A stretch of 64,000 nt of DNA from Pedococcus aerophilus. GTDB taxonomy: Bacteria; Actinomycetota; Actinomycetes; Actinomycetales; Dermatophilaceae. The stretch is taken from assembly GCF_039532215.1 (NCBI RefSeq), contig NZ_BAAARN010000005.1, positions 62,001-126,000 on the forward strand. The letters run 5' to 3'. Under the pieces are notes generated by a model that was given only the letters and a program-made list of their open reading frames with translations, did no database searches and was not told the DNA's origin. Position numbers and translations under genes: made by a program. Shown here piece by piece: positions 57,826 to 64,000 of the stretch. Each line of letters begins with the position of its first letter. Positions within the stretch are counted from its first letter, which is position 1.

Positions 57826-59049
57826 TCAGTCCTGCGCCAGCAGGGCCGCGACGTCGAACCCGGCCCGCCGGAAGCGCTCGGGGTGGGGCGGGAAGCCGTC
57901 GGCGCGACGAAGCACACCGTCGCGCTGCACGAACAGGTCGGCCGTCTCCACGACATCGGCCTCGACGCGTCCGGGGACGGCGACGATCTCGCGCACTCGA
58001 CGCACCCCGTCGTGCTCGAGCGCCGCGTGGACGACGATGTCGATGGAACCCGCGACCGTCGGCACGACGAAGCGGCTGCCGACGTTCTCGCCGGCCAGCA
58101 ACGGGAGCGTGCACATCTTGGTGATCGCCTCGCGGGCGCTGTTGGCGTGGATCGTGCACATGCCGGGCAACCCGCTGTTCAGGGCGATGAGGAGGTCCAG
58201 ACTCTCCGCCTGGCGAACCTCGCCGACGATGATGCGGGAGGGCCGCATACGCAGCGCCTCCTTGACCAGGCGGCGCAGCGGTATCTCGCCTGTCCCCTCG
58301 AGACTCGGCTGGCGGCACTGCATCGACGCCACGTCACGCAGGGGGATCTTGAGCTCGAACACCTCCTCGCACGTCACCACCCGCTCCCTGGCGGGGATCG
58401 CGGCGCTGAGGCAGTTCAGCAGTGTCGTCTTGCCGGCCTGCGTCCCTCCGGCCACCAGGATGTTCAGGCCCGCGGCGACCGCGGCGCCGAGGAAGGTCGC
58501 GGCCTGCGGCGTCAGCGTGCCCAGGGCGACGAGGTCGTCGAGGTGGGAGGCGCGGACGACGAACTTGCGGATGTTGACGTTCCAGTGCGCGCGGGTGATG
58601 TCGGGGATGACGACGTGGAGGCGGGAACCGTCCGGCAGCACCGCGTCGACGAACGGGCTCGACAGGTCGACCCGACGGCCGCTGGTCTTGAGCATCCGCT
58701 CGACGAGGTCGCGGACGCTGTCCGACGTGAGGAACGTCGTGGTCAGCTCGGCCACACCGCCACGGGCGATGAAGACCTTGGTGGGCTCGTTGATCCAGAT
58801 CTCCTCGACCTCGGGGTCGTCGAAGTACGGCTGGAGCGGCCCGAACCCGGCGACCGCGTCGATCACGGACTTCACCGCGTCCTCGACGTTCGGCAGGGTC
58901 GGTAGGCCACCGTGAAGGGAGCGTTCGTCGTAGTCGGCGACCGCGTCGCGGACGAGCCGGTCGAGCTCGCGGGTGTCCCGCGCAGGATCGAGACCGGAAC
59001 GCCGGATGAGCTCGCGCACCTCCGACTCCACGGTCATGACCGCGTCCAT
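57826..59049 (-). CDS. tadA: Tad/Flp pilus assembly ATPase TadA (CpaF)
   Basis: The 407-residue VirB11/GspE-type ATPase has an N-terminal domain with FGPLQPYFDDPEVEEIWIN, Walker A ILVAGGTQAGKTTLLN, the Asp/His-box region VVTCEEVFELK, and Walker B-like LRMRPSRIIVGEVR. ATG 59049 has GGAGG five bases upstream and begins MDAVMTVESEV. It powers pilus assembly and heads the operon tadA-B-C-flp-tadE-tadE-tadG. No tadZ gene or prepilin peptidase lies beside it. Confidence 0.93.
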   Translation of the reverse strand: MDAVMTVESEVRELIRRSGLDPARDTRELDRLVRDAVADYDERSLHGGLPTLPNVEDAVKSVIDAVAGFGPLQPYFDDPEVEEIWINEPTKVFIARGGVAELTTTFLTSDSVRDLVERMLKTSGRRVDLSSPFVDAVLPDGSRLHVVIPDITRAHWNVNIRKFVVRASHLDDLVALGTLTPQAATFLGAAVAAGLNILVAGGTQAGKTTLLNCLSAAIPARERVVTCEEVFELKIPLRDVASMQCRQPSLEGTGEIPLRRLVKEALRMRPSRIIVGEVRQAESLDLLIALNSGLPGMCTIHANSAREAITKMCTLPLLAGENVGSRFVVPTVAGSIDIVVHAALEHDGVRRVREIVAVPGRVEADVVETADLFVQRDGVLRRADGFPPHPERFRRAGFDVAALLAQD

Positions 59050-59125
59050 CAACACCTCCCCCTTGACGTGTCCTCCGGTCTCGCTGGCCCCCCGGCCACC
59101 GGCGCGAGCCCGGTTCGTCTGCCGC

Positions 59126-59131
59126 ATACTA
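59126..59131 (-). promoter_or_regulatory. -10-like TAGTAT of the Tad operon
   Basis: TAGTAT on the minus strand lies about 77 bases before the tadA ATG. The bases just upstream, CGTCCTAGTA (plus strand 59127-59136), equal half of the mutase-promoter palindrome. Confidence 0.4.
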
Positions 59132-59205
59132 GGACGAACCACACGTTCTCGTCCTCGCGAATCCACAGGTGTGGACAGCCCGTCGGCCAGCAGGCACCCC
59201 CGACC

Positions 59206-59211
59206 TAGCGT
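59206..59211 (+). promoter_or_regulatory. -10 box TAGCGT of the EssC-like gene
   Basis: TAGCGT ends seven bases before ATG 59219, implying a leaderless transcript. The same hexamer and spacing precede glgE and the PPOX gene. Confidence 0.5.
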
Positions 59212-59218
59212 GCGCAGG

Positions 59219-62200
59219 ATGCGACTGCAACTGACCGTCACGCACCGCGCGTCCTCACCCGGAGCCCCACCCGGTCCGACGACCACCGAGGTGGAGGTGG
59301 ATGCTCCCGAGGGCACCACAGCCGCTGAGCTGAGCAACGCCCTGGTGGCCCACCTCGGGGGCGAGAGCCGTTCCGCCACGGGCCCCGTCGACAGCTCCGC
59401 CCCCGTGCTCCACGTCTCCGGCGAGGCCATCGACCCGGCGGCCCGCCTGGGAGCTCCCCCGCTGCTCACGGGCGCGTCCTTGACACTGCTCCCACGAAAC
59501 CTGTTGCACGACAGCACCTCTCGCACCGAAGGGGCTCGACGCAGCACCATGCTGCTCGCGGTGACGCACGGCCCGGACTGCGGGCGTTCGGTGGACCTGC
59601 GGTCAGGGTCGCTGACGGTCGGGCGTTCCGAGGAAGCCGACCTGTGCCTCGACGACCCCGGGCTGTCCCGCCTGCACGCCAAGCTCCGGGTGGAGGCGGA
59701 CGGGGTGACGCTCCAGGACCTCGGTTCCACGAACGGCACCACCGTGGACGGCCTCACCGTGGGCCACGACCCCGTACCGGTCACCACCACGAGCCGCATC
59801 CAGGTGGGAGCGACCACACTGGCCCTGCGTCCCGCCGGTGCCGTCCCCGCCGCCACGTCGGCCACCTGGCTCGGAACGCTCGCCGTGAACCGTCGGCCAC
59901 GGATCCTCGAGCCGCACCGTCCAACCACGGTCACCCTCCCCACGCCCCCGACCCCACCGCGCCGCACCCGGGTGCCCTGGCTGGCGGTGCTGCTCCCGCT
60001 GCCGGTCGCAGCGGCTCTCGCACTGTTCCTGGGACCGACGATGCTCGCCTTCGCCCTCATGGGCCCGGTGCTCATGGTCGGCTCCGTCCTGAGCGACCGG
60101 TGGGGAGCGCGTCGGACGTATGCGGCCGAGCTGGTCTCGCACGAGGCCGCTGTCCTCGTGGCGCGCGAGCGCGTCGCGGCGGCCTGCCGCGAGGAGCACC
60201 AGTTCCGGGTGCGCGCCGCGCCCGACCCTGCCACGGTCCTGGCGGTGGCCGGTGGCCCCACCGATCGGCTGTGGGAACGGCGGCACGACGACCCCGACGC
60301 TTTCTCCGTCTCGATCGGGCGGTGCCGTCGGGACGCCTCGGTCCGACTCGTGCACCCAGCGGCCTCGGGCCTCGAGGACCGGCCGCAGCTGTCCGATGCC
60401 CCATGCACCCTCGCCCTTCCCGAGGTCGGCGTGCTCGGCGTGTGCGGAGACCCCGTGGCGGTCACCCGCTCGGTGCGGTCGTTGCTCGGTCAGCTCGTCA
60501 CCACGCACTCCCCCGCGGACCTGCGGGTCGTCGCACTGGCCGACACCACGGACCACCTTGATCGTTGGCGGTGGCTGGATCGGGTCCCGCACTGCCACAA
60601 CGGGTTCCACGACCGGGGTGACTCGTCCCGGGCATCGTCCATCCACCCGGGACGCCTCGCGCTCGACCGCGACGACGCCGCCGTCCTCTCGACCGCGGGC
60701 GGCCTGGCTGCCCTGGTTCGCGACCGCCTCGACGACCGTCCCGGCAGCCGATGGGACGGTCCGGTCACCGCGGTGCTGCTCGACGGCGCCGCCGCCTTCC
60801 GCGCCGTCCCGGACCTGGCGGTGGTCCTCGCCGACGGCGCCAGGGCGGGCGTCGTGTGCCTCGCCCTCGGTGCAGACCGGTCCGAGCTCCCCCACGAGGC
60901 GGGCGCGGTGCTGGACCTGGCGCGGCCCGGTACCCCGTCGCTCTCGGCGCCGGGGCACCAGCACGAGGACCTGGTCGTGGACGGTGTGGGCGCTGCGTGG
61001 ACCGAGCGGCTGGGACGGGCCCTCGCGCCGCTCCGGGACGCAACCCCCTCCCAAGGTGCCGCAGCACTCCCCGGTCGCGCCGGCCTGCTGGGTCTCCCGG
61101 GCTGTCCGTCGGAGCACGTCGACCGCCCCGGCGGGTCGCCGAGCAGCGAGAGCGCCGGGTCCGACGTCGCCGCAGCCTGGACCCGGACGCCGCACTCCAC
61201 CCTTGTGCCGCTCGGGGTGTGCAGCACCGGCACCTTCTGGGTCGACCTGGCGCAGGACGGCCCCCACCTGCTCGTGGGTGGGACCACGGGAGCAGGCAAG
61301 TCCGAGCTCCTGCGGACGCTGGTCGCGGCCCTCGCCCTGCACAACAGCCCGGAGCACCTGTCGTTCGTGCTCGTGGACTACAAGGGTGGAGCCGCCTTCC
61401 GCGACTGCTCGGACCTGCCCCACGTGACCGGGGTCGTCACCGACCTCGACGACCAGCTGGCCTCGCGGGCACTCACCTCGCTGATGGCGGAGGTGACGCG
61501 GCGCGAGCGTCTACTGCGCGACGCCGGTGTCACGGAATTCGTTGCCTACCAATGCAGTTCGGCTGGAACGGGCTCACCGCTGGCGCGCCTCGTCGTCGTG
61601 GTCGACGAGTTCCGCGCCCTCGCCGAGGAGCTTCCCAGGTTCGTCGACGGCCTGGTCCACCTCGCCGCCGTGGGTCGGTCGCTCGGGATCCACCTGGTCC
61701 TGGCGACCCAGCGCCCAGCAGGGGTGGTGACTGCCGACATCAAGGCCAACGTCAACCTGCGCATCGCCTTGCGCATGCGAGACCGGATCGACTCGGAGGA
61801 CGTCATCGACAGTCCCGTGGCCGCGTCGATCTCGCCCTCGACCCCCGGTCGCGCCCACGCCCGCGTCGGAGGCTCGCCCCTGCTGGAGTTCCAGGCCGCC
61901 CACGTCGGATCCTTGCTCCGCGGAGGACCCCGAGACGGGGTCCGCATCACGACGATCGACGACGGGTCGGAGATCGTGGAGAGAAAGCGGTCGGACTTCC
62001 GCACACCCGATGGTTTCGAGCCCACCGAGCCGACCGAGCTGCGCGCCATCGTCGAGGCGACCGCCGGGGCAGCAGCACTCCTGGGCATCGAGCCCGCACC
62101 CAAGGCCTGGCTGCCTCCCCTTCCCGATGTCGTGGACCACGCGTCCCTGGCCGTTCCCCCGGACGACCTGACCGCCCACCTCGGGATCGTGGACGTCCCG

Positions 62201-63664
62201 GAGGAGCAGCGCCAGCACCCCCTCGTCCTCGACCTGCGGGCCAGGGGCCACTGGGCGGTCGTGGGCGCCCCGGGCACTGGCCGGTCGAGTGCGTTGACGA
62301 CCGTGGCCCGATCGCTGTGCGCCCGTCGCGCCAGCGACGCCCTGCACGTGTACGCCGTCAGTGGGGGTGGACTCGAGACCCTCGCCTCGCTGCCCCACGT
62401 GGGGGCCAGCACGAGCTGGTCCGACCCGCAGCGGGTGGAACGACTGGTCCGACGACTGGCCTCGGAGGTCTCCGACCGGCGCAGCGCCCTGGCCCGCCGC
62501 GGCCTCACGACGATGACCCAGTGGTGGGAGTCGGCAGACTCGGTCACCGCCCCGCCGCCCATCCTGCTGCTCGTCGACGACTGGGACCTGGCCGCCGGCC
62601 GACACGACGACCTGGCCCTGGCCTCCCTCGTCGACCAGATCCTGACCCTGCTGCGCGAGGGTGAGCCGGTCGGCCTGACCGGGGTGCTGGCCGGGGACCG
62701 GTCGCTGCTGCTCGGTCGGGCCGGGGCGGCGGTCAGCCGCCGGGTGGTCCTCCGGCTGGCAGACCCTTCCGACGCGGTGCTGCTCGGACTGACTCCCCGT
62801 GCCGTCGGGGTGCTCCAGCACAGTGGACGTGGGCTGACGTCGGACGGCCGGTACGTCCAGCTGGCCCTGCCTCCGGAGCCTGACCTGACGCACCACGCTC
62901 CACCTGCCGACGACCGCCAGGGGCCACTGCGGATCGAGCCCCTTCCGGTGTTGGTGCGGTCCGACGACCTGGCGCAGGACCTCGGCGACCGTACCGGGGT
63001 GGCCCTGGGTGTCGGTGGCGACGAAGCCATGACCCTGACACTCGACCCGGGACGGGACGGGCGACGTTGGCTGGTCGTGGGAGGGGCCTCCTCCGGCGTG
63101 TCGACCACCGTGCTGCTCATCGCCGGCCACCTGCTCGCAGTCGGGCGACCGGTCGCCGTCGTCGCTCCGCGCGGAGGCCCGCTCGAGGAGCTCCGCGGCC
63201 ACCCGGGGATCGCCTGTTGGCACGACGGGTCGTCGTCAGCCGGCCTGGTCCGGGCTCGGCAGGAGCACCCCGAGCTCGCCGTCGTGGTCGACGACGCCGA
63301 GCAGCTCCTCGACGACCCCGTGGAGCCCGTCGTCAAGGAGATCTCGCACCTCGTCGACCGTGACGACGGCCTCCTCGTGGTGGGCGCGAACGCCACCGCG
63401 CTGTCGTCCCAGTACCGCGGCGTCGCCGTCGAGATCGCCCGCCACCGAACCGGGGTCCTGCTGGGACCTCGCTCGGGCGTCGAGCGAGACCTGTTCGCGC
63501 TCAAGATCCCGCTCGAGCGCGACGCGCTGGCAGGCCGTGGCCAGCTGGTTCGCCGCGGGCTCGGGACACCGATCCAGGTCGCCCTGCCCACCGCCACCAA
63601 TGGCGTGGCCGCCGCTACCAGCGGCGTGGTCGCAGCGGTCGCTGCCCCTCCACCCGCGGGGTAG
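59219..63664 (+). CDS. EssC-like FHA / FtsK-SpoIIIE secretion ATPase
   Basis: The 1481-residue protein matches EssC of type VII secretion in length and layout. It has an N-terminal beta domain (1-100), an FHA domain (about 108-200; LTVGRSEEADLCLDDPGLSRLHAKL, LQDLGSTNGT), two membrane helices (about 251-292) and three FtsK-like ATPase modules. Module 1 has full Walker A VGGTTGAGKSELL (about 688) and Walker B LVVVVDEF. Module 2 has GAPGTGRSSA (Lys replaced by Arg). Module 3 has GGASSGVSTT (Lys lost). The ATG start has a TAGCGT box seven bases upstream. No WXG100 substrate gene is visible. Confidence 0.85.
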   Translation: MRLQLTVTHRASSPGAPPGPTTTEVEVDAPEGTTAAELSNALVAHLGGESRSATGPVDSSAPVLHVSGEAIDPAARLGAPPLLTGASLTLLPRNLLHDSTSRTEGARRSTMLLAVTHGPDCGRSVDLRSGSLTVGRSEEADLCLDDPGLSRLHAKLRVEADGVTLQDLGSTNGTTVDGLTVGHDPVPVTTTSRIQVGATTLALRPAGAVPAATSATWLGTLAVNRRPRILEPHRPTTVTLPTPPTPPRRTRVPWLAVLLPLPVAAALALFLGPTMLAFALMGPVLMVGSVLSDRWGARRTYAAELVSHEAAVLVARERVAAACREEHQFRVRAAPDPATVLAVAGGPTDRLWERRHDDPDAFSVSIGRCRRDASVRLVHPAASGLEDRPQLSDAPCTLALPEVGVLGVCGDPVAVTRSVRSLLGQLVTTHSPADLRVVALADTTDHLDRWRWLDRVPHCHNGFHDRGDSSRASSIHPGRLALDRDDAAVLSTAGGLAALVRDRLDDRPGSRWDGPVTAVLLDGAAAFRAVPDLAVVLADGARAGVVCLALGADRSELPHEAGAVLDLARPGTPSLSAPGHQHEDLVVDGVGAAWTERLGRALAPLRDATPSQGAAALPGRAGLLGLPGCPSEHVDRPGGSPSSESAGSDVAAAWTRTPHSTLVPLGVCSTGTFWVDLAQDGPHLLVGGTTGAGKSELLRTLVAALALHNSPEHLSFVLVDYKGGAAFRDCSDLPHVTGVVTDLDDQLASRALTSLMAEVTRRERLLRDAGVTEFVAYQCSSAGTGSPLARLVVVVDEFRALAEELPRFVDGLVHLAAVGRSLGIHLVLATQRPAGVVTADIKANVNLRIALRMRDRIDSEDVIDSPVAASISPSTPGRAHARVGGSPLLEFQAAHVGSLLRGGPRDGVRITTIDDGSEIVERKRSDFRTPDGFEPTEPTELRAIVEATAGAAALLGIEPAPKAWLPPLPDVVDHASLAVPPDDLTAHLGIVDVPEEQRQHPLVLDLRARGHWAVVGAPGTGRSSALTTVARSLCARRASDALHVYAVSGGGLETLASLPHVGASTSWSDPQRVERLVRRLASEVSDRRSALARRGLTTMTQWWESADSVTAPPPILLLVDDWDLAAGRHDDLALASLVDQILTLLREGEPVGLTGVLAGDRSLLLGRAGAAVSRRVVLRLADPSDAVLLGLTPRAVGVLQHSGRGLTSDGRYVQLALPPEPDLTHHAPPADDRQGPLRIEPLPVLVRSDDLAQDLGDRTGVALGVGGDEAMTLTLDPGRDGRRWLVVGGASSGVSTTVLLIAGHLLAVGRPVAVVAPRGGPLEELRGHPGIACWHDGSSSAGLVRARQEHPELAVVVDDAEQLLDDPVEPVVKEISHLVDRDDGLLVVGANATALSSQYRGVAVEIARHRTGVLLGPRSGVERDLFALKIPLERDALAGRGQLVRRGLGTPIQVALPTATNGVAAATSGVVAAVAAPPPAG

Positions 63665-63667
63665 CGT
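63662..63667 (+). promoter_or_regulatory. -10 box TAGCGT of the PPOX gene
   Basis: TAGCGT ends seven bases before ATG 63675 and overlaps the stop of the EssC-like gene. Confidence 0.45.
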
Positions 63668-63674
63668 CGCGGCC

Positions 63675-64000
63675 ATGACCCTCGCTCCGTCCCTCGCCGA
63701 CCTCGGCGACGAGAAGTTCGTGTCCCTGACGACGTTCCGCAGGACCGGGGTGGGCGTCGCCACCCCCGTGTGGATCGGTCGGGACGGCGACACCCTCGTC
63801 GTGACGACGCCGACCGGCAGCGGCAAGGTCAAGCGGCTGCGCAACGACAACCGGGTCGAGCTGCGCCCCTGCTCGCGCCGCGGAGCCGTCGAGGACGGCG
63901 CTCCCACCGTGACGGCCGTCGCCGAGGTGGTCGAGGGGTCCGACGCGATGCGCCGACTCGACGCCGTGCTGAAGCCCAAGTACGGCATCGAGTACCGCAT
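63675..64000 (+). CDS. PPOX-class flavin/F420-dependent oxidoreductase, 5' part
   Basis: About 108 residues are present before the window ends. FVSLTTFRRTGVGVATPVWIGRDGDTLVVTTPTGSGKVKRLRNDNRVEL is the split-barrel start of PPOX-class, probably F420-dependent, oxidoreductases; the charged GKVKRLRNDNRV loop usually binds the cofactor phosphate. ATG 63675 follows the EssC-like stop by 10 bases. Substrate unknown. Confidence 0.8.
   Translation, partial: MTLAPSLADLGDEKFVSLTTFRRTGVGVATPVWIGRDGDTLVVTTPTGSGKVKRLRNDNRVELRPCSRRGAVEDGAPTVTAVAEVVEGSDAMRRLDAVLKPKYGIEYR

Noticed and set aside
58973-59218. Upstream in-frame extension of the EssC-like gene
   Set aside because: It would overlap tadA on the other strand; the TAGCGT box and MRLQLTVTH start at 59219 fit far better.

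Overview
The window is very G+C-rich, densely coded chromosomal DNA in which G/C-ending codons dominate. GTG starts and 4-base stop/start overlaps (ATGA, GTGA) are common. The gene set fits a high-GC actinobacterium: the GlgE pathway, a GH57 branching enzyme, an F420/PPOX-type flavoprotein, an adenosylcobalamin mutase with MeaB, a PASTA-less Ser/Thr kinase, and a Tad/Flp pilus in the actinobacterial gene order. Order Micrococcales, perhaps Intrasporangiaceae-like, is my guess from style only. I see no rRNA, tRNA, CRISPR array, transposase, prophage or replication origin.

Layout. 1-9.3 kb: 3' part of a GH57 alpha-glucan branching enzyme; a two-component system with a DUF2231 membrane protein; a block of hexapeptide acyltransferase, methyltransferase, enoyl-CoA hydratase and YbjN-like protein; then glycogen debranching enzyme GlgX. 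This block resembles the mycobacterial Rv3031-Rv3039c neighbourhood (methylglucose lipopolysaccharide). 9.4-22.3 kb: glycogen phosphorylase, divergent from a tightly coupled operon glgE-treS-mak-glgB-vanZ-like-pgm. 22.6-26.7 kb: an orphan ATP-grasp protein, a CnoX-like thioredoxin/TPR protein, and a lipoprotein with its membrane partner. 26.8-34.7 kb: a TetR regulator, an isobutyryl-CoA-mutase-type large subunit with a perfect 20-bp palindrome at its promoter, then a MarR regulator with a two-ATPase FtsX-type exporter. 34.8-43.1 kb: thiamine-binding protein, two GNAT proteins, DUF4265 protein, a three-domain thioredoxin-reductase-like flavoprotein without its redox cysteines, a Ser/Thr kinase, MeaB GTPase and a thiolase. 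43.3-53.8 kb: two translationally coupled giant genes of unknown function (1256 and 2260 residues). 54.3-59.0 kb: a compact Tad/Flp pilus operon. 59.2-63.7 kb: a divergent EssC-like FHA/FtsK ATPase. The window ends inside a PPOX-family gene.

How they work together. Trehalose or maltose-1-phosphate is turned into branched alpha-glucan by TreS, maltokinase, GlgE and GlgB. GlgP and GlgX degrade it, and phosphoglucomutase links glucose-1-phosphate to central metabolism. The mutase, MeaB and thiolase point to branched or short-chain acyl-CoA metabolism.

The least explained parts are four: the giant two-gene operon; the lone EssC-like ATPase beside the Tad locus; a 26-bp-arm inverted repeat at 29.35 kb; and a dispersed, strand-symmetric word GTATGCCGC (12 copies, four of them extended to the same 13-mer) lying in both coding and non-coding DNA. 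At least five genes have a TANNNT box ending 7-8 bases before the start codon, which suggests leaderless transcripts.
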